Under the pieces are notes generated by a model that searched no databases, was not told the DNA's origin, and saw only the letters and a list, made by a program, of their open reading frames with translations. A DNA stretch of 64,000 nt. It comes from Sipunculus nudus. Lineage: Eukaryota > Annelida > Sipuncula > Golfingiida > Sipunculidae. A program made the position numbers and the translations under genes. Of the stretch, positions 13,301 through 28,300 are shown piece by piece. How positions within the stretch are numbered: the stretch's first letter is position 1; every line of letters starts with the position of its first letter. The stretch is from NCBI GenBank assembly GCA_026874595.1, contig CM049310.1, positions 15,972,058-16,036,057 on the forward strand, written 5' to 3'.

Positions 13301-16300
13301 CCAATCGGTCAAATGGTTCCCAAGATATGAGCTTGGATGTCTGCAGAGTAAACCTGAATGTAGCTGGCGCCATCTGTCATAAAATCGAGAAAGCTGTCCA
13401 GGATGTATAAACCTGCAAAATTTCAGGTGGAAAAGTCAAACCACTGCTGAGATATGAGTGATATTATCCCAAGGCAGATGAACAGATGGATGCTGTGTAA
13501 AAATGGTTGCAGGTGGCGCCACCATTTTTAGTGTATGTTATAAAACTATCAAAGGGCTACATTTGTGTAAAATTTTTAGCCTGATCGCTCAAACAGTTCT
13601 TGAGATATGTGGGTTTATGTGTGGAAACAGACGCACAAATGGACGCTGGGCAGAGAGGAAAGGTCAGATATCAACCAAAAATGAGGGCGCAGCAGTTCAC
13701 ATGTGACAGATCAAAATTCCGAATTTTAAAAAATTCTGCCCAGTGCTTATGGAGGAGTTCTCCAGAAACCTATGTGGCGATGGCGGCAGCGTCTGCGTCG
13801 GACTGAAAACATAGTATCCGCAAAACTCTGTTTTGGCAGATACAATTATTGTAGCTGGCACCACCAGTTTTATATACAACGAAGAGATATATACATATAA
13901 CCAATGTCAGACTGATATGTCAAACCCCTCCTGTGAAATAAGCAGGGACATACACTGTGCAAAAATTATTGTAGGTGGCCCCACCAGTCTTGTACACTGT
14001 AAAGCTACCCGATATGTATAAACATGCCCAATTTTAGGCTGATGTATCAAATTCCTCTGTAGAAATAAGCAGGCGCATACACTGCAAAAGTCCATGTAGG
14101 TGGCACCACCTGTCTTGTAAATGAGAATACCATCAAAGACGCATTGACAGGTCAAAATATCAGTCCAATACATCAAACTTCCTCAGAGTTTGATGCACTG
14201 GGCTGACAAGGCTTAGGTGAGCAAGGCAGTTGCCCCCGAGTGACCTGTAACAAATTGCTGCCTCAAGCTACTGCACTGAGTGAACTCTTGACCTGCACCT
14301 GGCTAGACTGAGTGAACTTTTGACTTGTACCTGGCTGCACTGAGTGAACTCTTGACCTGTTGCATAATCTGACACAGTTGGCAGTCTGCCAAAGCTATAA
14401 ATAGATTCAGGCTGAACTTTGGTGCCAAATCTGATGCAGTGAGCAGTCTGCCAAAGCTATAAATAGAATGCAGCTACTGCACTGAGTGAACTCTTGACCT
14501 ATACCTGGCTGCACTTCTTCCAATCCTGGCACTGTGCCAAAACTATTTTTAGAGCTGACATCATCTTGGCTAATGGCCAACATCAAGGCACTGGCAATCT
14601 GCCAATGGTAAACCAAGTGCTGCCATCTGTACACATAAGTGGTCCCTACTTGAAATAACTTTGAAATTTATTTTCCCAATACAAAATGCTTTTCAGTTGA
14701 CTTTTTTATAAAAAAGAAATCAGGAATATATGAAAAATTATTACGGATGCATACTGAATGCAAATAATTATTATAAATATTTAAAATACAGATGTATATA
14801 ATTGTTGGCAAATTCTTGAATTAAGTTGAGTATGGATACCAATAATTTATAATCCACGTACAGTTGTTTTTATATAGCCACAGAGAGCTGAATATGCATG
14901 ATTGTAACATTGCCTGGTATGATGAATAATTTAAATCATAAATCTAAACTTTTTAAAAGCTTTTAAAAAAATTTTCTTTTCAATATTAACCAAAGATAAC
15001 CTGAAATCTAAATGTCTAGTGGCATGATGTAATAGATGCTGATAAACTGGTGCCAGGCTAGATGTAACAGCATCACACAGCTAACATATATGGTAAAATG
15101 ACTCAATTCAATCTCCATAATTCAGCCAAAAATCATTCACGTGGAACCATTAATGACAATTATTAAAAGAATTATTGTAGGGATTATTCTTGTAAAATAT
15201 TTAACAAACTGGCTTCAGTGGCATCAGTCGAAAAACGTTTCGCAGGTTTATAACTCATATAGGAAGATACAGCATATTGGCTAAGTTCAACTTCTCGTAA
15301 CTCAGCCAAAAAGCACTGAACCAAAACCATTTGAACAAACTTGAATTATCAACATCTGAGGATAATAAATGTGTAAGATTTAAGAATTTGGCCCAGTGGT
15401 TTTTGAGAAGAAGATCTTTCTAGCCACTGAGCTAAAATGGGCTGTTATGGCATATGACTAAATTCAGCTTCCCATAACTTAGCCAAAAGTCACTGAAAAG
15501 AGACCATTTAAACAAACTTCAGAAAGCACTACCCTAGGATCATTTCTGTGCGATATTAAACATTTTGGCCATATGGTTTCAGAGAAGAAGTTTTTTGTAT
15601 CCCTCAGTGTGATACAGGCACTGATGACCCCGTACAGAAAAGGTCGATGCAGGTGGTGCCACCAATACCTCAATTTCAGATATGACCTATGTGACCAACA
15701 TTGGCATAAAATTTGGTGATGATAGCTCCATCCGTTTCTGAGATTAAAATTTTAATATGATTTTTTGCACAGTTAACAGAGTTCAATCTCCTGTAACTCG
15801 TCAAAAATCTCTGAACTGGAACCATTCGAACAAACTTGAGAAAGATTGTTCCATGGATCATTTCTGTGAAATATTGGACAATTTGGCTGGACAGTTTCGG
15901 AGAAGAAGATTTTTAAAGCTTTTTTAGCTTTTCCCCTATAAAATCTAAGAAAATGCAGTTAGAAAAACAAGGGACCTATGGGTCACTGTGCTCAGCTGAC
16001 CTTAACCTTGAAGGTAAAAATCTAAAATAATATCTAATGGAGATAAATTGTAAGAGGAAGAGGTAATAAAGGCCATGGTTGGTTTATATGATTGGTTTGT
16101 ATTGATGACTTATAGTCAGCTGAGCTAAAAATAAACAATATCTGATATAGTTTTTTGGATGACTGATTATTTGCAAAACAAGGCCTAATGCGAACCTTAG
16201 GAGTATGACTGGAGGTTTATTTTTTTAAAATTTAATATTGATCCTCCGAAGTCCTGCATATCTACCTTAGTCATTATGATTTCAGCAAAATGGACATTTC

Positions 16301-19300
16301 TGACCTGCAAGTTTCGGACTAGGAGATTTTAAACCAGAATATAGGTAGTCGACAAGCCACTATGTGTATCCGCAGAAATCAGAGTGGGACAGGTAAAGTG
16401 AGGCATGGATTAAGTGGCAAGGGGAATAGAGCGTGGTGTGTTGCATATTAGCATGGATGTCTGCAGCTTAAACGTGAATGTAGGTGGTGCCACCTGTCAT
16501 AAAATCGAGAAACCTGTCAAGGATGTAAAATACCTGCAAAATTTCAGGTGGATAAGTCAAACCACTGCTGAGATACAAGTGATTTTATCCCAAGGCAGAT
16601 CAACAGATGGATCCTGTGCATAAGTGGTTGCAGGTGGCGCCAAGAGGTATGTGAGATCTATACACATACAAAATTTTGGCCCAATCGGTCAAACGGTTCC
16701 CGAGATATGAGCTTGGATGTCTGCAGAATAAATGTGAATGTAGGTGGCGCCACCTGTCATAAAATCGAGAAAGCTGTCATGGAAGTAAAATACCTGCAAA
16801 ATTTCAAGTGGAAAAGTCAAACCACTGCTGAGATATGAGTGATTTTAACCTAAGAGAGATGACCAGATGGACGCTGTGCATAAATGGTTGCAGGTGGCAC
16901 CACCAGTTTTGCCTATGATAAAGGGCTATGTGAGATCTATACACATGCAAAATTTTGGCCTAATCGGTCAAATGGTTCCCGAGATATGAGCTTGGATGTC
17001 TGCAGAGTAAATGTGAATGTAGGTGGCGACACCTGTCATAAAATCGAGAAACCTGTCCAGGATGTATAAAACTGCAAAATTTCAGGTGGATAAGTCAAAC
17101 CACTGCTGAGATATAAGTGATTTTATCCAAAGGCAGATGAACAGATGGACGTTGTGCATAAATGGTTGCAGGTGGCACCACCAGTTTTGCCTATGATGAA
17201 GAGCTATGTAAGATCTATACACATGCAAAATTTTGGCCCAATCGGTCAAACGGTTCCCGAGATATCAGCTTGGATGTCTGCAGCGTAAACGTGAATGTAG
17301 GTGGCGCCACCTGTCATAAAATCGAGAAAGCTGTCCAGGATGTATAAACCTGCAAAATTTCAGGTGGATAAGTCAAACCACTGCTGAGATATGAGTAATA
17401 TTATCCCAAGGCAGATGAACAGATGGACGCTGTGCAAAAATGGTTGCAGGTGGCGCCACCATTTTTAGTGTATGTTATAAAGCTATCAAAGGGCTACATT
17501 TGTGCAAAATTTTGCTGATCGGTCAAACGGTTCCCGAGATATGTGGGTTTATGTGTGGAAACAGACGCACAAATGGACACTGGGCAGCAAGGAAAGGTCA
17601 GAGGTCAACCAAAAATGAAGGCGCAGCAGTTCACATGTGACCTGATGATAAACCCGATTCGCTTAAAATGCAAACCAAGTTTTTTCAAACAGTTGAAAGA
17701 TATAGTTCCAATAATCTGGGAATTCTGCATCTAAACATTGTATCCAGACATCTAGATGCTGTGTCTAGACGTCTAGACACATTGTCTAGAGACCCCCCCC
17801 CCAGACAGGTCAGTTGCCATGGTGATGTCTGGACCACACCTGTTTGTACTGAGTGACCTCTTGACTTGGCTGCATGAAGTCAAATCTGTTTTCAAAAACA
17901 GAAAGCCTTTTTCAATTTCCTACAATGCTTTTTTAAAACTGTATTTACCCAATCTATTCTGATAAAACTGGCAGAACCCTACCATAGAATAATTCTTGTA
18001 AAGTTTAAACCAATCAGCTGAACAGTTTCATCATAAATCAGTGTATAAGCTAGAAGAGTTTAAAATTACATTTTCGCTTGTAAAAAACACATCAATGTAG
18101 GTGGCGCCACCAATTCCTCAAAATCAGATATGACATATGTGACAAACATTGGTATAAAATTTGGTCATTATAGCTCTGGCCGTTTCTGAGATTTTAATTT
18201 TAGTGTGCTTTTTTGGACAGATGACTAAGTTCAACCTCCTGTAACTCGGCCAAAAATCTCTGAACTGGAACCATTCGAACAAACTTGAGAGAGATTGTTC
18301 CAGAGATCATTTCTGTGAAATATTGGACAATTTGGCTGGACAGTTTCAGAGAAAAAGATTTTTAAAGGTTTTTAAGCTTTTTCTCTATAAAATCTAAATT
18401 AATGCAGATACCCAATAATAAGCTCCAGGGCACCAAGTTTCATATGTGACGAATTCTTACATGTAATTTGGAGCTGCTAGCTCCGACAGTTTCTGACTTA
18501 CAGCCATGGACGGCGAAAGCCAGCCCTGGACGGCGGATGGCGGACGGCGGACGGACGACGCTGCGCCATCGCATAAGCTCACAGGTTTGCTAAAAAAATT
18601 GTTGATGCTAGCTCCTGCCATTTTTGAGATAGCTATGGTTAATGTACAGGAGATGCACGACGGATGACAACGAACCATCGCATAAGCTCACAGGTTCGCT
18701 AATGATAAAAAAAAGTTCTCAACTTGTCTGACATAATGGGATTAAAACAAACTTGTGCCCTTAGGTTATCAAAATGATGCCTAAAGACTTGATATAAAGT
18801 GTGATTTTTCCTTAATATTCCTGGATTCAGCACTGACCAGTACACAGGTGTTCATACAGTATTGAAGTAGGGGAGTCTCCATTGGAGGAATTCAGGTACC
18901 CATATATGGTTGATCTGATTGATCAAAGGATCTTTTAAAAGGTGACAGTTTCATGGTGACTACAGTAAAAACTTTTGTCCACACAAACATCTCACTTTTT
19001 ATTAAAAGATAGGTCCATTCCCTGTTGTTGCACTGTCTATTGTATGAGGATTAGGGTACTGAAATGATAATAATACTATGTTATCATTATTCTTTATCAT
19101 AACCTGTCATCAAGACATCAGGGCATATCAATGTGGTTCTAGTGAGATTTCACCAGTTTTCCATGGATCAAGACACTAGAGGGTTTCGAGTCAGAGACCT
19201 AGCGTCTTAACCACTATGTCATGTCCTACCATCACAGTCACAGCAAAAACACAAGGGATTATCTTTTTTGATTTTATTTTTGTGCTGCAATGATTATCTG

Positions 19301-22300
19301 TAAGTGAACATGACAATAAATAGAATTAATGATGATTAATTTCAGCAATTCAACAATATATAAAAAAACATGTATTCACACAAGCATATTTAATTGCTTA
19401 ATTAAGGTTCTGGCAATTAATGTCTAAAGTGGGTTTAAGGAATAGTTGCAATACAGTAATTACAATTGAGCATTTGTTACAAGTCCTTTGTATATACAAT
19501 TGACTAGACATTATATAAAGTCACACCAGGTATGAAGCACCTATGGTTACTAATAATGTATTAATCTACTGCTTGAATTGGCTCAGCATGTTCTGTATCT
19601 GGTCAACAGGCATCAGTGAAGCCAGGATCAAGGCGTCTCTCATTTTACACAACTGTTGATAGTTATCTCTTCCTCTGACTGTCAGCGTGAACACCTCCTG
19701 TCCAGCCAGCTTTTGACGCTTACACAGCATGCTGCTCAGCTCCAAGTCTGTTTCAGTGTTGCTTTTCCTCTTCAGTGCTGGTTGGTATTCTAGTACAGTC
19801 TTCTCGTCTACTTTACGATCCCTTCCTGGACAAGCACAGATTCTGACCTCCACAGCTTGTCTGCCCAGCACTTGGTCATTATGTTCCAGGGTAAATATGA
19901 CCTTGAGAGGTCGTCTGTTGAGTCCCCCAACACAAGATGAGAAGCACATGAACTTGTAGAGCTGAGTGATCCACTGATTGCCTGCTTGTGGAGTCTCCAT
20001 TGGAGTCAGCACAGACTCCCTCTGTGTCATGGAGTCTTTCACATACTGAGCTTGGGCATGCTCACGTCGTATCAGGTGAGAGGGTGCTGGATGGTTCTCG
20101 TTGAACTCATTAGACTTGGCATGGTTGGGACACCTTGTCACAATCTCCTGAACATGCTCTGGTTTAATGTAGACAGGTGTTGCTCTGATCAGACTGCCAG
20201 CAGGGGGTGCTGTGGTAGTGGTGAACTTGATAGGACAAGCTGCAGCCATTTGCACATACAGTTTGTTCATGTTTGTTGAGTAGGTCCACTTGGCTGACTT
20301 GGAGACTTTCTGCTGCTGATCAAAGCCCATAAGGAAGCCATACTGTCCTGGATATGCAGTACTTGAAGGTACAGTGTGTAGATGAGAAGCCATGGTTGAC
20401 CCTTGGCCTTTCTCAATTGATCTTTGACCTTCCTGTGAGGGTGGTAACACTTGAGCTTTGAAGTCATTATGACTTGAGTCATTCCAGACAAGTGACTCCG
20501 GTTGTTCTGGTTGAGTCAGGTCTGTCACAGTGCTGTTGGGAGTCTTGAGGTCACCTTGTGCTGCACCAGGTGCTGGTTTGATGGACTGCCACAGGTCCTC
20601 AAGGTCATCAAGTCCATATTCACCAACTTCAGCTCCAGAACAGCTGTTAATACTTATTGGTTTCTTGTCTTTATAACAAGAAGAATAGAACTCCTGTACA
20701 AGATTTTCTGACTGCATCATACTTGAATACATGATGTGGCTTGTGTGCTGTAGATGGAAGCATCCAGTTGAATGTGCAGACTCTCAGTACACAGTGGGTT
20801 TATATACCCACTACAACATTAGTTATTACAATTCATCATTTTAGAGAAGGGTTATCATTTCTTTGTTGTGATCACTAATTCATTATATAAAACCTTGTCA
20901 ATCAGCCATGAAAACTGTAACCACTGAGCCATGAAGTGTACAGGCCATTTTAATGAGGTACTGGCTGCTCACATATGAGTTACCTCCCATTTGCTACCCT
21001 TATCAAGTGAGTACCTGATTAGTCATACATGGGAGGATATCAGCTACTCACTTCTTACAACAAAGGAGGCTAATATCAAAGTACCTGTATATCCACTCAA
21101 CCATAAATGCTTAGCTATAAGCTGCTAATATCTGAACAGCTGATAGTCTTTATCTTTGAGTACTTGATCAGACATATATGTATTAGGTTAAAGGTGCCCA
21201 ATCACCTAACTTTTGAAAAATAATTGATGTGATTTCTGGTTTCCTCTGTGTATATTTTAATGATCTAAGGGTGATTTTGGTTATGAAAAGTTTTTGAAAG
21301 GCCTTCACAAAGGATATGTGAACTTGTTTTTTCAACAACATGTTTGTAAACACAGCAATGTTGACAAACGGGAAGTACATGTAACCTAAGGTGGTAGGTT
21401 GAATATATGCGGAGGTAGAAAGATCATTTGTTGCAAAATGTCATTTGCAAAGCTCTGGTTTATCTAATTTGCTGCCAGATGCCTTTGTTTTGATTATTTT
21501 AGCAGGACCAACATATTATAAACAGGTTGATATAAGCAAAACATGCAGCTTGTGTTCAGTGATATGCACGTTTTCTGGTCTATTTTGATGAAAGCTCCAA
21601 GGGATTAAGTTTAGATGATAACGATAAGATAGGTGATTGGGCCCCTTTAAATCACTGCTAAAGAAAAAGAAAATAGAAGGGCCTACCTTTCTTTTTTTTC
21701 CCACTGAATACTCAAATCTAAGTATTTACCACAGTCTGACCATTAGACTGATAAAAAAACAAAACTTTATATCTTGATTTTTCAAGAATGTTAAGACACT
21801 AGTGAAAAAAAGTTTTAGATGGCCTTTAGAATATAATTGAAATTAGATTTGACAAGTATATAGAATAATTTTTTTATCCTTGATTGATAACACAAGGATA
21901 CAGTCTTAAAACTTGTTTCAACCAACAGCTGCAAAATTAGGACACTAAAATTGTATTTAATGTATACAGCACCAAAGTGAAGGGCTGAAAAAAAAAAGAA
22001 TACAACTGCTGGTCACAAAAATGCCTGATATCTTTACACTTACAATGCCCTGCACAGAAAGGATACTAAAATCAAAATAAAACAAAATATACAATAATTC
22101 TACCTTTGTGCATATGTTTATATTTTAGTTTTAAATTTGATTTTCATCAAGTGGGTAATGTCTTTCTGTTTGTCAGCATGGTTATTTGTTACCAGGATTA
22201 CCAAAAAAGCTACAGAACAGACTTCTATAAATTTTTGTGCTGGGTTATGTGATGAGATAAGGCCCTAATTAAATTCTGGTGCAGATCCATATAAATGGGA

Positions 22301-25300
22301 GGTTCCAGGAGGAATGTTTTGTCTGGGTGGTCACTGGGCGGAGTGCAATTCTTGTTTTATGTCTATTTAAAGGGGCCTATTCCCATATCTGACATCCATG
22401 AACTACAGAGAATCCCTTGAACCTTTTATTAATATACGCCAGGAAACACCAATCCCACCACACCTGAGCTGCTCTTTTTGTTTATATCCATGTTGTGGAT
22501 ATATCCATGTTATGTCATAAAATCATTACACATACATGACACATGTTAATAACATGGTGGACCTGCCGAAATAATCCAACACATATCTGGTGGAAAGTCA
22601 GACAATCAGTGTTTTGCAAAGGGCATTTTGTAACTATTGATCTTTCAACTTCCGCACATATGCAACCAACCACCTTAGGTTATATGATTTTTCAATTTGT
22701 CAACATTTGCTGTGTTGACTAACAGCTTGTAGATAATGAAGCCATATAATGGTCACAGAGGTTTATAAAAACTTTTCTTGACAGGATTTAGGTACAGTAT
22801 ATTGATGTGTATGTAGAATAAGCCAAATATCACATAATTCTATAAAAAAAAGCCAGGTGAATAGCTGGCTTTAAATTTTTAAGTAACCTTTACTCACATT
22901 CTGCTCTATCATCTGGAACAAGATAATGGGGAGGGAGGTGTTATAGAAAGCTTTGTCATCTGCTTCAGGTTGTACATCTCTGTACCAGTCCTGTAAAACA
23001 AGAACACATATATATACATTAAAGCTATCAGTGCTGTACATCTCTGTATCAGTCCTGTACAACAAGAACAGACATATACTTATTAAAGCTATCAGTGCTG
23101 TTAATCTCAGTACCAGTCCTGTACAATGAGAAAACACATATATACATTAAAGCATTCAGTGCTATACAACTCTATATCAGTTCTGTAAGTATGTATATTA
23201 TAATCATCTGGTCTTGCACGAGCAATAAACTTCAATGTTAAGTCACCAGTCCTGTAAATAAATATATAATAGGCATATTAATTTTAACCATGAACAGACC
23301 TGAAGAGCAGTCATAACAACCTAAAATTACACTATTGGACCTGGCACTAAAGTTCAATAAGAAACTAGAATAGGAGTAGTCGACAAGTGACTACGTGCAT
23401 CTGCCAAAATCAGAGTGGGATGGGTGAAGTGAGGCATGGATTGAGTGGCAAGGGGAAATAGAGTGAGGTGTGTTGCATATTAGCATGGATGTCTGCAGCC
23501 GAAATGTGTATGAAAATGGCACCACCTACCAACAAATCCAGAAAGCTGTCCAAATTGTATACATATACAAAATTTTAGGCAGATAAGTCAAACGACTACT
23601 TGTGAATGAGTGATTTTATCCCACAGCAGACAAACAGAAGGACTCTGTGCGAAAATGGTGGCAGGTGGCGCCACCAATTTTGTGTATGATTAAGAGCTAT
23701 GTGAGATCTATACACATGCAAATTTTCAAACCAGTCCTGAGATATAAACCTGGATGTCTGTAGCATAAAAATAAATGTAGGTGGCACCACCTGCCACAAA
23801 AATCCAGAAAGCTATCCAAGATGTATAAGCTTGCAAATTTTTAGGCAGATAAGTCAAACCAGTGATTTTATCCCTTGGCCGACATACAGATGGACGCTGT
23901 ACAAAAATGGTTGCATGTGGCGCCACCAGTTTTGTGTATGATAAAGAGCTATGTGAGATCTAAATACATGCAAAATTTCAGAATGATACGTCAAACCAGT
24001 CCAGAGATATTAGCATGGATGTTGGCAGCCTGAACATGAATGTAGGTGGCGCCACCTGTCATAAAATCAGGAAAGCTATCCAGGATGTATACATATGCAA
24101 AATTACAGATGGATAAGTCCAACCAATGCAGAGATATTAGTGATTTTATCCCGAGGCAGATAAACAGATGGACGCTGTGCAAAAATGGTTGCATGTGGCG
24201 CCACCATTTTAGTGTATGTTATTAATTATTAAAACGCTACATTTATGCAAATGTTCAGCCTGATCAGTCAAACGGTTCCCGAGATATGTGGGTTTATGTG
24301 TGGAAACAGACGCACAAATGGATGCTGGGAAGAAAGGAAAGGTCAGAGGTCAACCAAAAATGAGGGCGCAGTAGTTCACATGTGACCCGATCATAATCCT
24401 GAATTTTTTAAAATTCTGCCCAGTGGTTACGGAGGAGTTCTCTGGCAACCTATGATACAATTAGAGAAATGATTCAAACAGAAATTTAATTAAAAAGGTT
24501 CACTGCAATAAATAACAAAGGCATTATTTTGATTCTGAATAAATTACCATTTTTCAAAGAATATTCAAGAAATCAAAATATATAAATCATTCAGTTCACA
24601 TTGATTTCAATGCTTCACAGTACCGTCTTATTCAACCTACATCACTTAATAATTTGTTTTAATATACTTCAACCTTGGTCACTTTTGTTTTTAAGGCTTG
24701 GCAAGTTTTGGTGTTAAGTTGACAGATTTGTTTGGACTCTACCCCTATGGTACATACCTTGACGGCTGAATGTATGCTTTATGAACCATATCTAGGATGA
24801 TAATAATGTACCTTGATGTTTGAACGTATGCCATATGAAATGTACATAGGATGATAATAACATACTTTGATTTTTTAATGTATGCTATATGAATCGTACC
24901 AAGGATAATAACAACGTACCTTGATGTCTGAATGTATGTCATATGAACTGTACCTAGGACAATGAAAACTTACCTTGATGTCTGAACGTATGCTGTATGA
25001 ACCGTACCTATGATGATAATAAAGTACCTTGATTTTTTAATGTTTGCAATATGAATCGTAACTAGGATGATACTAATGACCTTGATGTCTGAACGCATGC
25101 CATATGTACTGTACCTAGGATAATAACAACGTACCTTGATGTCTGAACGTATGCTATATGAACCGTACCTAGGATGATAATAACATACCATGATTTTTTA
25201 ATGTTTGCAATATGAATCGTAACTAGGATGATACTAATGACCTTGATGTCTGAACGCATGCCATATGTACTGTACCTAGGATAATAACAACGTACCTTGA

Positions 25301-28300
25301 TGTCTGAACGTATGCTATATGAACCGTACCTAGGATGATAATAACGTACCATGATTTTTTAATGTTTGCAATATGAATCGTAACTAGGATGATACTAGGA
25401 CCTTGATGTCTGAACGTATGCCATATGTACTGTACCTAGGATAATAACAACGTACCTTGATGTCTGAAGGTATGCTATATGAACCGTACCTAGGATGATA
25501 ATAACGTACCATGATTTTTTAATGTTTGCAATATGAATGGTAACTAGGATGATACTAATGACCTTGATGCCTGAACGCATGCCATATGTACTGTACCTAG
25601 GATAATAACAACGTACCTTGATGTCTGAACGTATGCTATATGAACCGTACCTAGGATGATAATAACGTACCATGATTTTTTAATGTTTGCAATATGAATC
25701 GTAACTAGGATGATACTAATGACCTTGATGTCTGAACGCATGCCATATGTACTGTACCTAGGATAATAACAACGTACCTTGATGTCTGAACGTATGCCAT
25801 ATGATCTGTACCTAGGATGATAATAACGTACCTTGATGTCTGAACGTATGCTATATGAACCGTACCTAGGATGATAATAACGTACCATGATTTTTTAATG
25901 TTTGCAATATGAATCGTAACTAGGATGATACTAATGACCTTGATGTCTGAACGTATGCTATATGTACTGTACCTAGGATAATAACAACGTACCTTGATGT
26001 CTGAACGTATGCTATATGAACCGTACCTAGGATGATAATAACGTACCATGATTTTTTAATGTTTGCAATATGAATCGTAACTAGGATGATACTAATGACC
26101 TTGATGTCTGAACGCATGCCATATGTACTGTACCTAGGATAATAACAACGTACCTTGATGTCTGAACGCATGCCATATGTACTGTACCTAGGATAATAAT
26201 AACGTACCTTGATGTCTGAACGCATGCCATATGTACTGTACCTAGGATAATAACAACGTACCTTGATGTCTGAACGTATGCCATATGATCTGTACCTAGG
26301 ATGATAATAACGTACCATGATTTTTTAATGTTTGCAATATGAATCGTAACTAGGATGATACTAATGACCTTGATGTCTGAACGTATGCTATATGTACTGT
26401 ACCTAGGATAATAACAACGTACCTTGATGTCTGAACATATGCTATATGAACCGTACCTAGGATGATAATAACATACCATGATTTTTTAATGTTTGCAATA
26501 TGAATCGTAACAAGGATGATACTAATGACCTTGATGCCTGAACGCATGCCATATGTACTGTACCTAGGATAATAACAACTTACCTTGATGTCTGAACGCA
26601 TGCCATATGTACTGTACCTAGGATAATAACAACGTACCTTGATGTCTGAACGTATGCTATATGAACCGTACCTAAGATGATAATAACGTACCATGATTTT
26701 TTAATGTTTGCAATATGAATCGTAACTAGGATGATACTAATGACCTTGATGCCTGAATGCATGCCATATGTACTGTACCTAGGTTAATAACAATGTACCT
26801 TGATGTCTGAACGTATGCTATATGAACCGTACCTAGGATGATAATAACGTACCATGATTTTTTAATGTTTGCTATATGAATCTTAACTAGGATGATACTA
26901 ATGACCTTGATGTCTGAACGCATGCCATATGTACTGTACCTAGGATAATAACAACGTACCTTGATGTCTGAACGTATGCTATATGAACCGTACCTAGGAT
27001 GATAATAACGTACCATGATTTTTTAATGTTTGCTATATGAATCGTAACAAGGATGATACTAATGACCTTGATGCCTGAACGCATGCCATATGTACTGTAC
27101 CTAGGATAATAACAACGTACCTTGATGTCTGAACGTATGCTATATGAACCGTACCTAGGATGATAATAACGTACCATGATTTTTTAATGTTTGCAATATG
27201 AATCGTAACTAGGATGATACTAATGACCTTGATGCCTGAACGCATGCCATATGTACTGTACCTAGGATAATAACAACGTACCTTGATGTCTGAACGTATG
27301 CTATATGAACCGTACCTAGGATGATAATAACGTACCATGATTTTTTAATGTTTGCTATATGAATCGTAACTAGGATGATACTAATGACCTTGATGTCTGA
27401 ACCCATGCCATATGTACTGTACCTAGGATAATAACAACGTACCTTGATGTCTGAACGTATGCTATATGAACCGTACCTAGGATGATAATAATGTACCATG
27501 ATTTTTTAATGTTTGCAATATGAATCGTAACTAGGATGATACTAATGACCTTGATGCCTGAACGCATGCCATATGTACTGTACCTAGGATAATAACAATG
27601 TACCTTGATGCCTGAACATATGCCATATGTACTGTACCTAGGATAATAACAACGTACCTTGATGTCTGAACGCATGCCATATGTACTGTACCTAGGATAA
27701 TAACAACGTACCTTGATGTCTGAACGTATGCTATATGAACCGTACCTAGGATGATAATAACGTACCATGATTTTTTAATGTACCTTGATGTCTGAACGTA
27801 TGCCATATGTACTGTACCTAGGATAATAACAACGTACCTTGATGTCTGAACGCATGCCATATGTACTGAACCTAGGATAATAACAACGTACCTTGATGTC
27901 TGAACGCATGCCATATGTACTGTACCTAGGATAATAACAACGTACCTTGATGTCTGAACGTATGCTATATGAACCGTACCTAGGATGATAATAACGTTCC
28001 TTGATTTTTTAATGTTTGCTATATGAATCGTAACTAGGATGATACTAATGACCTTGATGCCTGAACGCATGCCATATGTACTGTACCTAGGATAATAACA
28101 ATGTACCTTGATGTCTGAACGTATGCTATATGAACCGTACCTAGGATGATAATAACGTACCATGATTTTTTAATGTTTGCTATATGAATCTTAACTAGGA
28201 TGATACTAATGACCTTGATGTCTGAACGCATGCCATATGTACTGTACCTAGGATAATAACAACGTACCTTGATGTCTGAACGTATGCTATATGAACCGTA

